A DNA stretch of 64,000 bases from the NCBI GenBank assembly GCA_903832085.1, contig CAIKZZ010000012.1, positions 1 through 64,000 on the forward strand, in the 5' to 3' direction. This document shows positions 16,352 through 25,105 of the stretch, in pieces. Made by a program: the position numbers and the translations under genes. Each line of letters begins with the position of its first letter. The first letter of the stretch is position 1. The DNA is from an uncultured Pseudomonadota bacterium. GTDB lineage: Bacteria > Pseudomonadota > Gammaproteobacteria > Steroidobacterales > Steroidobacteraceae. The notes under the pieces were generated by a model. That model worked only from the letters and a program-made list of their open reading frames with translations. It did no database searches and was not told the origin of the DNA.

Positions 16352-18284
16352 TCAGGTGCGCGGCTAAAGTTGCGATCGTTGGGTAGTCAAAGAGCTCGGT
16401 AAGATCAATCAGACCCGGATACAACTGGTCCATTTCCTCGTGAATCTGAATCAGTGTCAGCGAGCTTGCGCCGATTTCAAAGAGGTTGTCATCAAGGCTA
16501 ATGTTCTTTCCTGGCATTGCATTGTCACAAATGGATTTAATCTGTGATTGCGTATCCTTCGTTACCAACGTGACCGCAGCTGTCGGATGGCGCAGTTGCT
16601 GTAATTGGTTAAGCTCATCGTTAAATTCGCCCGCTATGAACGACTCTTCTAACGCCACGCGCTGTACTTTGCCGCTTGTGGTTTTCGGTATGCGTTTAAC
16701 CGGCACCACATGGGCTACTTCAAGGCCAACTTCTGCTGTAATTAGACGTGCGACTTCGGCTGCAATCGGCAAAAAGTCAGCAAGCGTGCCGCGGTGTAGA
16801 ATAAAAAATGTCAGTTCGTCGTGTTCTGCATTCGCAGGACGGCAGCCGGCAGCTACCACTTTACCAAGTTCAAGGCCCGTCGCGCGTTCTGCTACCGATT
16901 CTAGATCGTGCGGATAATAGTTCTGGCCGTTGATGAAGATGATTTCTTTTGCGCGACCTGTGATGTAGAGCTGACCATTCATGATCACGCCCATATCGCC
17001 AGTATCCAGCCAGCCATCGGAACTGATGGCCCGTGCTGTGATCTCGGCAGCCGCGTAGTAGCCTTTAGTGACATTGTCGCCACGAATCAATACATGGCCC
17101 ACATGTTCGTCTGTCAAGATGCCGCTGTCATCTGCAGCGATGCGAACTTCTGTATCAGGGATGGCAGATCCTACGCTCATCACTACGAGCGAATTTTGGC
17201 TGCCATCAGCCAAACGTAGTACCCGTTGGCCTGTGGCTAATTGTGTGCGATCAAGGCTGATACTTGAGTAGTGACTATTCATGGCCGGGAAAGTTACCGC
17301 AAGCGAGGCTTCCGCGAGGCCGTATACAGGGAACATGGCTTGCGGTGTAAGTTTTGTGGGAGTCATCCGCGTCATGAACTCATCACATAGCGTGCGAGAG
17401 ATGGGCTCCGCGCCGTTGAAAAGGAGGCGCACGCGCGATAGATCCCAAGAGTCTAGTGGTCTGTCACCGAGGACTTTAAGGAAGTGACGATAGCCAAAAT
17501 TAGGCGAGCTTAAGATGGTCGCCCCAAAATCAGACGCAAATTTTAGCCACAACAGCGGCCGCCTGATAAATAGCTCAGTCGGCATGAGGTAGGTTTCTAT
17601 TTGATTGGCAAACATGAATATATGCATGCCGATTAAGCCCATATCGTGTGTCAGCGGCATCCAGCTCAAACTCACATCATTGGTGTTAAAGCCTGCTGCG
17701 CGAGTCACGCTCCGAGCATTGGCAATCAGGTTACGGTGCGTGAGTACCACGCCTTTTGGGTCGCTGGTAGAGCCTGAGGAAAACTGAATAAAGGCTACGT
17801 CATCCGGAGTTGCCTGAATGATGGTGCCGGCTGCACCAGCCGCACCTCGTTCATCAACCAGCAGTACGCGCGCTTTGAGTTTCTCGAAGGTCGCGAGTTC
17901 GCCCGCGGTCGCGGCATATGCACCGAGCCGATCTAGGTTCTTACGGTCGGTGTAGAGAAAAGGGTTGTTTAAAAGCTTTGCAATGGTGAGTAACTTCTGG
18001 CGGTGCGCATCGGCGATGCCCACGGCGAGTGGTACCGGGACGATGCCACCGGCAATGGCGCCCCAGAACCCCTCAATAAACTGTTCGTTGTCATTCAAAA
18101 ATAAGATGACTTTGTCGCCCGAGGTGGCGCCTAGGCGTTGCAGTTCCCCGAGTCGCTGACCGGCACGTGTATACAGATCCGCAAATGGCACGGTACTCGT
18201 ATCGTTCTCGCCGTTCAGATAATGAATTGAGCGAGATGTGGTGCGGTTTTGCTGCAGTAGATCGGTCAGCGTTTCGTAGTGCAT
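16329..18284 (-). CDS. Fatty acyl-AMP ligase (FAAL-like) with C-terminal carrier domain
   Basis: A 651-residue ANL-superfamily enzyme. The ATP motif FSSGSTSDPKGVVLTHRN is near residue 170, then SWMPLTHDMGLIG, VYGLAEASLAVTF and GWLDTGDMG. ITGRAKEIIFINGQNYYPHD resembles the hinge of fatty acyl-AMP ligases (NxYPxD) more than CoA ligases, and TTSGKVQR ends the adenylation part. Residues 575-648 form a carrier domain with LFEIGASSLTLIQIHEE, whose serine would carry phosphopantetheine. The enzyme probably activates a fatty acid as acyl-AMP and loads it onto its own carrier. It lies between a P450 and a VanZ-like protein; the Sfp-type transferase encoded opposite could prime the carrier. The substrate is unknown. 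Confidence 0.85.
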   Translation of the reverse strand: MHYETLTDLLQQNRTTSRSIHYLNGENDTSTVPFADLYTRAGQRLGELQRLGATSGDKVILFLNDNEQFIEGFWGAIAGGIVPVPLAVGIADAHRQKLLTIAKLLNNPFLYTDRKNLDRLGAYAATAGELATFEKLKARVLLVDERGAAGAAGTIIQATPDDVAFIQFSSGSTSDPKGVVLTHRNLIANARSVTRAAGFNTNDVSLSWMPLTHDMGLIGMHIFMFANQIETYLMPTELFIRRPLLWLKFASDFGATILSSPNFGYRHFLKVLGDRPLDSWDLSRVRLLFNGAEPISRTLCDEFMTRMTPTKLTPQAMFPVYGLAEASLAVTFPAMNSHYSSISLDRTQLATGQRVLRLADGSQNSLVVMSVGSAIPDTEVRIAADDSGILTDEHVGHVLIRGDNVTKGYYAAAEITARAISSDGWLDTGDMGVIMNGQLYITGRAKEIIFINGQNYYPHDLESVAERATGLELGKVVAAGCRPANAEHDELTFFILHRGTLADFLPIAAEVARLITAEVGLEVAHVVPVKRIPKTTSGKVQRVALEESFIAGEFNDELNQLQQLRHPTAAVTLVTKDTQSQIKSICDNAMPGKNISLDDNLFEIGASSLTLIQIHEEMDQLYPGLIDLTELFDYPTIATLAAHLNDKISKA

Positions 18285-18319
18285 GCGTCTGTCAATCCTG
18301 TCTATGCAGCAATTGGGGG

Positions 18320-19648
18320 TTAATCTTTGGCTCGGGCCACGAGGCGCATTTTAATACCTCTGCGGCTGCGTAGGTTAATTGCCGCTTCAAGTTCCACCGG
18401 ACCCTCATCCACGTATTCTAGGCACCAATCACGGGCAACCCGGGCGACATGCACGGTCATCTCGTACATGGCGAGATTTTCGCCCACGCAGTGGCGGGGA
18501 CCCGCCGCAAAAGGGATATACACCCACTCAGCCCGCGGATCGCGCTTGGGATCTAAAAATCGTTCTGGCCGGAACTCTTCGGGCGATTCCCAGTGATCGG
18601 TGTGTCGCTGAATCAGGTAGGGGCTTAGCATCACGTCAGTGCCGGCCGGTATGGTAAAGCCTGACAGGATGTCCGCCTCAATCGTGCGACGGGTGAGCAC
18701 CCAGCCTGGCGGATACAAACGCATTGCTTCTTGAATGACCGCTTGGGTATAACGCAAGTTCTCCGTATCTTGGAAACTTAAATTCGAGACGCTCGGTAGT
18801 GCATCGATCTCTGCATGCAGACGGGCCGCAGCTTGTGGATGTGTGGCTAGTAGATACCAGACAAAGTTTAGTGAGCTAGCTGTCGTCTCATGGCCTGCAA
18901 CAATTAAGGTCATGGTTTCATCGAGCAGTTCACGGTCTGGCATTGGCTTACCAGTTTCTTTATCGCGAGCCGCCATCATCATGCCCAACAGGTCAAAGTG
19001 TTCTTCTTGTGCCGCCCGGCGTTTAGCGACCAGTTCGCCTACGAGGCGAGTCAGAGAGCGGAATTTGTAGGCAAATTGAAGATCACGTGCGGATTCGTCA
19101 GTGACCATTTGAAATGGCAGCACACCGGTACGCGCTGTGAGCCATTCGAGATCCCGTCCGAAGATCGAACGTACGACGATGTCTAGCGTCAGCTCGCTCA
19201 TTTCTTCGGTGATATTAATGATGGTGCCGGCTTGCGCGAGCGCCTGCCAGTGGACTGTGCGCTCGTCCACCGCTTGTTCGATGAGGCTAACAAACTGTTC
19301 TACAAGCTTGCGATGAAATAATGGCTGTATCATGCGTCGCTGCGAGCGCCAGAGGCTGCCCTCACTGGTCATGATGCCGTTGCCCAGCAGAATCTTGACT
19401 CGGTCAAGGCCGATGCCCTTGGTATAGTTATGATGGTTGGTGACAAGGACGCGTTTGATGTCTGCGGGGTTATTAATGATCCAAGTGTCTGAGCCGCGGC
19501 CCGGCGCGTGGATTCTGAAAATATCACCCGAGATGCTCGCGGCAGTGACGAGCCGCTGCAGTGAATCGGGGGTGGCGCCCACGTCAAAGCAGTCCTTAGC
19601 GAGCGCAGGCCGGGCGTCTGACGGGGTATGAGGGTCGGACGGTGCCAT
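18320..19648 (-). CDS. Cytochrome P450
   Basis: A 442-residue haem monooxygenase. The haem-binding loop FAAGPRHCVGENLA places the ligand at about C387. The oxygen-binding I-helix has AGHETTASS near residue 248, and the K-helix ExxR is in IQEAMRLYPP. WRSQRRMIQPLFHRK is the C-helix. I chose the ATG at 19648 (MAPSDPHTPSD), which gives normal P450 length; an open frame 405 bp further upstream overlaps the opposite gene and looks non-coding. No membrane anchor is seen, so it is probably soluble. It precedes the acyl-AMP ligase/carrier gene by 35 bp, so a carrier-bound acyl chain is a reasonable guess for its substrate. No reductase or ferredoxin is encoded nearby. Confidence 0.92.
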   Translation of the reverse strand: MAPSDPHTPSDARPALAKDCFDVGATPDSLQRLVTAASISGDIFRIHAPGRGSDTWIINNPADIKRVLVTNHHNYTKGIGLDRVKILLGNGIMTSEGSLWRSQRRMIQPLFHRKLVEQFVSLIEQAVDERTVHWQALAQAGTIINITEEMSELTLDIVVRSIFGRDLEWLTARTGVLPFQMVTDESARDLQFAYKFRSLTRLVGELVAKRRAAQEEHFDLLGMMMAARDKETGKPMPDRELLDETMTLIVAGHETTASSLNFVWYLLATHPQAAARLHAEIDALPSVSNLSFQDTENLRYTQAVIQEAMRLYPPGWVLTRRTIEADILSGFTIPAGTDVMLSPYLIQRHTDHWESPEEFRPERFLDPKRDPRAEWVYIPFAAGPRHCVGENLAMYEMTVHVARVARDWCLEYVDEGPVELEAAINLRSRRGIKMRLVARAKD

Positions 19649-19667
19649 TAACGCGAGGTCAGCAGAG

Positions 19668-20327
19668 TTGGATTTTGAAAGAGCACTCGTTAGTCTAACG
19701 TACGCATGGGTGCCTGCGCAGCCGTGCGATGCCCTCATGCAGGACTGGTTGCCGCGACTACCCCCAGCGAAGCGGCAAGCGATTCTGAAGCTGCAGGTGG
19801 TAACTGATCGCAATGCCTCTTTGCTGGGCTTGTGCCTACTGGATAGGGCGTGCAGGCAGCTTGGGCGCCCCGTGGCGCTGAGTGAGCTGCAGTTTCCGGA
19901 GCGTGGCAAACCGTTCTGGCCTGGAGGGCCTGACTTTAGCGTGAGCCATGCGGATGGGCTGGTGGCCTGCGCGGTCATCTCCCAAGGTCGTATTGGGCTT
20001 GATCTGGAGCCCGCGGGGGCTGTTGCACCTTTGACCCTGCGGCGGGTCTGCACGGATGAGGAAATGGCGAGCCTTCAGGCGCGGGGCCTCACGCCAACCG
20101 ATGGCTGGGTGATGAAAGAGGCGGCTGTAAAGCAGGTGGGGCGGGGTATCGGGGCGCTGGCAAGCGCGCGACTCAACTCCGAAGGCGCCACGATCGACGG
20201 GGTACTGTGTCAGTTCATACGAGTCGAACTGGCGGACAGCCATGTCACATGGCTTGCTGTTGATCGGGGTGGCGTTGGCATTGAGACATTGCGTATCGAT
20301 GTAAAGTCATTGCTGGTGAGCGCTTAA
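19668..20327 (+). CDS. 4'-phosphopantetheinyl transferase, Sfp type
   Basis: A 219-residue Sfp/AcpT-type transferase that moves phosphopantetheine from CoA to a carrier-protein serine. Seen motifs are PFWPGGPDFSVSHADGLVAC, IGLDLEP (the metal-binding D-x-E) and the W-x-x-K-E-A-x-x-K signature as GWVMKEAAVKQ. The gene is divergent from the P450, with only 19 bp between the proposed starts. A TTG at 19668 is the apparent start and is not certain. The obvious partner is the carrier domain of the acyl-AMP ligase encoded opposite. It could also serve other carriers in the cell. Confidence 0.85.
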   Translation: MDFERALVSLTYAWVPAQPCDALMQDWLPRLPPAKRQAILKLQVVTDRNASLLGLCLLDRACRQLGRPVALSELQFPERGKPFWPGGPDFSVSHADGLVACAVISQGRIGLDLEPAGAVAPLTLRRVCTDEEMASLQARGLTPTDGWVMKEAAVKQVGRGIGALASARLNSEGATIDGVLCQFIRVELADSHVTWLAVDRGGVGIETLRIDVKSLLVSA

Positions 20328-20359
20328 AGGTCGCAAAATAGTGGCTCGCCGAGGAACAC

Positions 20360-21109
20360 ATGTCCGATAATGCGCATACACCCGCCACACCGCCTGAGCC
20401 TACGTCGCAGTACACAGGGCGACGCCTCACGTGGCAGCGTCGGGTCTTGCACAGGCTTGCAGCGCCTGTGGCGATGGGGCTCGTCAAGTTTTGGTGGTTG
20501 ACCTGTCGTATCGTCCGAGTTGAGGGACTGGCGCACATAAAAACAGCACTGAGTGACGGGCCTATTATTGCGGTCTTCTGGCATCAGCATTTGCTGTTCG
20601 GGACGCGGTTTTTGCTGAATTTGACGGATCCGACGCCCCAACTTGGCTTCGCGATCAGCCCGTCAGTCGACGGGGAGATTCCCGCAATGTTGGCGCAGCG
20701 TATGGGCGCTGAAGCGTTGCGTGGTTCGTCCAGTCATACCGGTGCGCGCACGTTACGGGATTATTATCTTGCGGTGCGACGCGGGGTTTCACCCGCTATC
20801 AATCCTGACGGCGCCTATGGACCGCGCTACGTGTTCAAGCCAGGCGCGATTCTGATCGCGCAGCTATCTGGTCGGCCCATTGTGCCAATTGCTTTTTATG
20901 CCGAGCGTGCCTGGCAGTTTAGAGCCTGGGATCGCTTTGTGCTGCCAAAGCCTTTTTCGCGCATCGTGATTGCGGTCGGCGAGCCGAAGTATGTGTCGCG
21001 TACCATCGATGATGCGGCGATTGCTGTGTTACAAGTGCAGATGGCTGCGGAACTACACCAGACTTTTCTAGCCGCAAAAACCGCCTTTACTAACGCCGGT
21101 TCTAGGTAA
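20360..21109 (+). CDS. DUF374 lysophospholipid-acyltransferase-like protein
   Basis: A 249-residue member of the DUF374/LPLAT-like group. It shows FWHQHLLFGTRF, where the catalytic H-x4-D is changed to the HQH form typical of DUF374. ISPSVDGEIPA, GAEALRGSSSHTGARTLRD and NPDGAYGPRYVFKPG follow. One hydrophobic stretch near residue 38-50 could anchor it to the inner membrane. It follows the PPTase by 32 bp with a GAGGA Shine-Dalgarno and is likely co-transcribed with it. It may use the acyl group prepared by the neighbouring ligase/P450 pair; alternatively it belongs to lipid A-type acylation. The function is inferred from family only. Confidence 0.8.
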   Translation: MSDNAHTPATPPEPTSQYTGRRLTWQRRVLHRLAAPVAMGLVKFWWLTCRIVRVEGLAHIKTALSDGPIIAVFWHQHLLFGTRFLLNLTDPTPQLGFAISPSVDGEIPAMLAQRMGAEALRGSSSHTGARTLRDYYLAVRRGVSPAINPDGAYGPRYVFKPGAILIAQLSGRPIVPIAFYAERAWQFRAWDRFVLPKPFSRIVIAVGEPKYVSRTIDDAAIAVLQVQMAAELHQTFLAAKTAFTNAGSR

Positions 21110-22151
21110 GTGCTGTTGCGCAGGGGCTGCCTGCATCGGCGCACTCAGTCGCTTCGAGTTGAATCGTTGAGTGATCAATGTGGTAATCGCGGCGTAGTAG
21201 TTCCTTCACTGCCACTAGTGCTTGGGCAGCATCAGCGCCTGGCGTTAGGCGGGCATGCAGCGTGAGCAGCGTGTCGCTTGCACTGAGTGACCAAGCGTGA
21301 ACATGATGCACATCGGCGAGCGCTGGAATCGCGCTGACTAAGTGCCCTTCTAGATGTGCCGCATCAAATCCCTTCGGCGTGCCTTCTTGTAGCACGTGAG
21401 CAGACTGCTGAAGCAGTTGCCATGCGCCGCGCGCAATCAGCGCGGTGACAAGCAGTGATAACAAAGCATCCGCAGCTAGCCAGCCGGTGGTCATAATAAT
21501 ACCGGCTGCCAGCATAGCCGCCGCGGATCCAGCAAGATCGCTAAGGACATGTAAGTAAGCGGCCCTCATGTTCAGGTCATGGCTGTGGCCGTGCAAGAAC
21601 TTTGCAGCGATTAAATTGACTACAAGACCTGCACTCGCGACGCCGAGCGCGACGGGCGCATTGACGTGAGCAGGATGAGCCATGCTCAGGCGGTTGATCG
21701 CTTCCACAATGATGGCCACCACAATGGCTAACAGGAGCAACGAATTAACGAAAGCGGCGAGAACTTGGGTACGGCTGTATCCGAATGAACGGTGCTTGCT
21801 CGCCGGCTTGAGCGTGAGCCGATGGGCCCAATAGGCAAGTGCTAGCGACAGGGTGTCCACAACCATGTGACCTGCGTCCGCCAGCAGTGCGAGTGAGCCT
21901 GACCACAGGCCACCTACCGTTTCGAGGACCATCAGCCCTGCAATCAACCAAAAGGCGACACCGAGACCACGACTGGCCTTCTGGTGGTGGCCGTGGCGAT
22001 GCGCATGGTGATGGTCGTGGTGGTGCCCGTGTGCGGCGTGGTGGGGGTGCGTGCCGTGCGCGTGGCTAGAGGAGCCGGAATGGCTGTGGTCTGGCGGGTC
22101 TATGCGGGTCATGGGGGCACTGTAGGTGGGGTTTTTGAACCGTGCAAGCAT
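21102..22151 (-). CDS. Cation diffusion facilitator (zinc/cobalt exporter)
   Basis: A 349-residue CDF transporter (ZitB/CzcD-like) that exports Zn2+ or a similar ion by proton antiport. Residues 20-56 are an extreme histidine-rich loop. The metal-site helices are visible: SLALLADAGHMVVDTLSLAL (D and H of HxxxD) and AAYLHVLSDLAGSAAAM. Six membrane segments are followed by a cytoplasmic C-terminal domain (DVHHVHAWSLS, HIDHSTIQLE). The start may instead be the methionine at 22112 (MTRIDPPDHSHS). No clear Shine-Dalgarno supports either. It is convergent with the DUF374 gene, with 8 bp of overlap. Confidence 0.92.
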   Translation of the reverse strand: MLARFKNPTYSAPMTRIDPPDHSHSGSSSHAHGTHPHHAAHGHHHDHHHAHRHGHHQKASRGLGVAFWLIAGLMVLETVGGLWSGSLALLADAGHMVVDTLSLALAYWAHRLTLKPASKHRSFGYSRTQVLAAFVNSLLLLAIVVAIIVEAINRLSMAHPAHVNAPVALGVASAGLVVNLIAAKFLHGHSHDLNMRAAYLHVLSDLAGSAAAMLAAGIIMTTGWLAADALLSLLVTALIARGAWQLLQQSAHVLQEGTPKGFDAAHLEGHLVSAIPALADVHHVHAWSLSASDTLLTLHARLTPGADAAQALVAVKELLRRDYHIDHSTIQLEATECADAGSPCATALT

Positions 22152-22319
22152 AGCGAAAATAACTTTAGCAGCATAGAGTTAGCTTGCAATCCTAAAAGAA
22201 CATGACAGAATCAAGGCTAAGTCCATATTTGTTATCGTGACGAATGCCAATACCAGCTGAATCGGCTTAAGGTCGGCTGCGTTTTAGGTCCTGCAGTCGT
22301 TACGCGCCTGACCAATGAG

Positions 22320-25028
22320 GTGGCATCAGCGATGCCGAGCGTGAGAAGTCCAATCGAGCGGGAATATACCGCTTCCGATATTTTGGCGCCCCAGCGCTGG
22401 GCTCCATCCGCCAGCCGCTTAGCGTTTGGCCTTGATGTCACTTGCACAAAAATAGCCCTTGATTTTCAGAACCTTACGTCTGAAACGGCCGATGTTGTTG
22501 TGCGTCAGAACCTGGATTTGCTGCGTGAGGCCACCGGGACCGACGCTGTCTTTTTGGCTAGCTACGACGCGGCAGGGGCAAGTATTCAGTCGATTGAGGT
22601 GTCCAAGGGCCTCTTTGTCAGTTGCTCGCCAGAGGTCCTGCGGGGTCAGGATCTGACCGGGTTTCGCTGGATTAAAGAGCGGCTGACCCATACACGCCTG
22701 CTCGAAATGCGCGACACCTTGAGTGTCCGCCCCGAATGCCAAGGTGAGGCGCAGCGTTTTAGCGAACTTGGGATGAGGGCGGTTCTACTGGTCGGCATCG
22801 CCGTTCGTGGCCAGATGCACGGTTTCTTTGGGCTGGCTACCGCTGTCCCCTGTGACGGCTGGGATGTGAATTTTCATCTGCTACTAAAGCTCATCGGCAA
22901 TAGTTTGGGAGCGGGTTTTGAACGGGCCTCATTGCAGCGCGAAGTTGACGACCTGCGCGAACGACAAGCACTCGCTCTGCCATGCACCAACGAGGGTGTC
23001 TGGGAGTACGACACACAGCGTGGTTGCACATGGTTCTCGCCGCAATGGAAAGCCATGCTTGGCTATGCGGAAGATGAGCTCAATAGCTCTGCTGATTGGA
23101 ACAAACTGATTCATCCGGAGGATATCGCGCGCGTGTCGGGGCTCATGCGCGAGCATATTGCCGGTGAGGTGCCGCTGTTTGAGAGCGTCCATCGCATGCG
23201 TCATCGCGATGGGGCATGGCGCTGGGTCGTGTCGCGCGCCAAAGCACAGCTCAACGAGGGGCAGCTAAAACGATTGATTGGTATTGAGCTCGATGTCACC
23301 GAACGCAAGCTATATGAAGAGGCATTGTTTCGTGAGAAAGAGCGCGCACAGATTACGCTACAGTCAATAGGTGATGGTGTTATCACCACTGACGAGCACT
23401 CGCGCATTGAGTACCTAAATCCAGTGGCGGAAGAGCTGACTGGCTGGAAAGTGGAGGACGCCATGGGGCGGCCACTTGCCGAGATATTCAGAGCGTTTCA
23501 TGAAGAAACCTGTGAACCGTTGGAAAACCCACTCACTGGGGCTATCAATCGGCTACGGCCTGTAAAATCAGTGCGGCCGATGCTGTTCATCCGCCGTGAT
23601 GGGAACGAAATTTATGTGCAAAGTACAGCCTCACCAATCCGTGATGGCGTTGGCGCTGTTATCGGCGGCGTTCTCGTATTCCATGATGTGACTGAGTCGC
23701 GTGAGCTAAACCGGCGTCTGAGTTACAACGCCAGCCATGATTTGCTGACAGGGCTCGTGAACCGTCGCGAATTTGAAAATAGATTAGAGCGAGCGCTGCG
23801 TAGTGCCAAAGCGCGAGAGACTTCTTACGCGCTTTGTTATATCGATGTCGACCAATTCAAAATTGTGAATGACTCATATGGACACGTCGCGGGTGATGCG
23901 TTGCTGAGCCAATTGGGCCAGCTGCTTAAATCAAAAGTACGCTGGCGTGACACGCTCTCGCGCCTCGGTGGCGATCAATTTGCTGTACTACTCGAAGCGT
24001 GTTCCTTGGATGAGGCGTTGCGAACGGCAGAGGCGCTGCGTGAGGCGGTCAGTAGTGGACGGTTTCAGTGGGAAGAGCGCGTCTTTCGTCTCGGTGTCAG
24101 CATCGGGGTTGTGCCTATCGCCACTGAAAATGAAGATGTGGCATCGCTGTTATCCGGCGCAGATAGTGCCTGTCAGGTCGCGAAGGAGCAGGGGCGTAAT
24201 CGGGTGCACTGCTTCGAGGAAAATGATCTCGACCTGATGCGTCGCCGACGTGAGATGCAATGGGCTGCGCGTATTCAAAGCGCGCTGGACGAGTCACGTT
24301 TTGAGCTCTATCGGCAGACTATTCTGCCGTTAAATGCGGGTGTTGAAGGTCAGCATTACGAGATGCTACTGCGGATGCGCGATGAGCACGGGAAGATTGT
24401 GACGCCTGAGCAGTTTATTGCAGCGTCTGAGCGCTATGGATTGACGCCCTCTATTGACCGCTGGGTTGTGGAGCATACCTTTAGCTGGTTAGTTTCAGCT
24501 GCGGATGAGCGTGAACGACTCGGCTTATGCGCCATTAATTTATCCGGTCAGAGCTTGGGCGATGATAAGTTCCTACCTTTCGTGATCGAGCAGTTTCATC
24601 GCACGGGAATTGATGGGCGCAAAATCTGCTTTGAGATCACAGAGACAGCCGCGATTGCAAGTTTCTCGCAAGCAAACCGTTTTATTCACTCTCTAAAAGA
24701 GTTGGGTTGTAAATTCGCGCTGGATGACTTTGGCACAGGGCTATCGTCGTTCGGCTATTTGAAGCATTTCCCGGTCGATTTTCTAAAAATCGATGGCAGT
24801 TTCGTCAAGGGAATTGTCAATGATCCGATCGACCGAGAGATGGTTCGCTCGATTAATGAAATCGGTCATTTGACGGGCAAGAAAACGATCGCCGAGTTTG
24901 CTGAGACCGCAGAGATTGTCGCGGTATTGCGCAATATTGGAGTCGATTATGCGCAAGGATTTGGCGTTGGAATGCCTCAGTCGGTGCGTCAGGGCTTAAG
25001 TGAGCAAGTACTCGGCAAGGACAGCTGA
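22320..25028 (+). CDS. GAF-PAS-PAS-GGDEF-EAL cyclic-di-GMP signalling protein
   Basis: A 902-residue cytoplasmic sensor. A GAF-type domain comes first (residues 45-205), then two PAS domains (first WEYDTQRGCTWFSPQWKAML, ending in IGIELDVTERK; second ITLQSIGDGVITTDEHSRIEYLNP). The GGDEF domain has GGDQF at about 550, a substitution at the fourth position, so cyclase activity is doubtful. The EAL domain keeps YEMLLR at about 680, FEITETAA and DDFGTGLSSFGYLKHFPVDF, so c-di-GMP hydrolysis is likely. The start is a GTG at 22320 or the ATG at 22332. It stands alone and ends at a strong terminator. Ligands of the GAF and PAS domains are unknown. Confidence 0.9.
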   Translation: MASAMPSVRSPIEREYTASDILAPQRWAPSASRLAFGLDVTCTKIALDFQNLTSETADVVVRQNLDLLREATGTDAVFLASYDAAGASIQSIEVSKGLFVSCSPEVLRGQDLTGFRWIKERLTHTRLLEMRDTLSVRPECQGEAQRFSELGMRAVLLVGIAVRGQMHGFFGLATAVPCDGWDVNFHLLLKLIGNSLGAGFERASLQREVDDLRERQALALPCTNEGVWEYDTQRGCTWFSPQWKAMLGYAEDELNSSADWNKLIHPEDIARVSGLMREHIAGEVPLFESVHRMRHRDGAWRWVVSRAKAQLNEGQLKRLIGIELDVTERKLYEEALFREKERAQITLQSIGDGVITTDEHSRIEYLNPVAEELTGWKVEDAMGRPLAEIFRAFHEETCEPLENPLTGAINRLRPVKSVRPMLFIRRDGNEIYVQSTASPIRDGVGAVIGGVLVFHDVTESRELNRRLSYNASHDLLTGLVNRREFENRLERALRSAKARETSYALCYIDVDQFKIVNDSYGHVAGDALLSQLGQLLKSKVRWRDTLSRLGGDQFAVLLEACSLDEALRTAEALREAVSSGRFQWEERVFRLGVSIGVVPIATENEDVASLLSGADSACQVAKEQGRNRVHCFEENDLDLMRRRREMQWAARIQSALDESRFELYRQTILPLNAGVEGQHYEMLLRMRDEHGKIVTPEQFIAASERYGLTPSIDRWVVEHTFSWLVSAADERERLGLCAINLSGQSLGDDKFLPFVIEQFHRTGIDGRKICFEITETAAIASFSQANRFIHSLKELGCKFALDDFGTGLSSFGYLKHFPVDFLKIDGSFVKGIVNDPIDREMVRSINEIGHLTGKKTIAEFAETAEIVAVLRNIGVDYAQGFGVGMPQSVRQGLSEQVLGKDS

Positions 25029-25053
25029 TCGCGCTTTAAAACGATGAGTCCAA

Positions 25054-25080
25054 AAAAACCCCGGTCGTGCCGGGGTTTTT
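25054..25080. terminator. Bidirectional rho-independent terminator
   Basis: An 11-bp stem aaaaaccccgg / ccggggttttt around the loop tcgtg, with A-run and T-run on either side. It lies between two convergent genes (the GGDEF-EAL gene and the PuuD-like gene) and can act on both strands. It shares the CCCCGG core with the terminator after rpmA. Confidence 0.85.
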
Positions 25081-25105
25081 ATTTACGCGCCGTTAGGTCT
25101 AGTGC

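Noticed and set aside
19649-20053. Upstream extension of the P450 frame by 135 codons
   Set aside because: The added sequence has no P450 similarity and lies antisense to the phosphopantetheinyl transferase, whose motifs are clear. The ATG at 19648 gives normal P450 length.
21975-22075. Repetitive GTGGTGATG-like tract that could be taken for a repeat array
   Set aside because: It encodes the histidine-rich loop of the CDF transporter; the low complexity follows from CAC/CAT codons.
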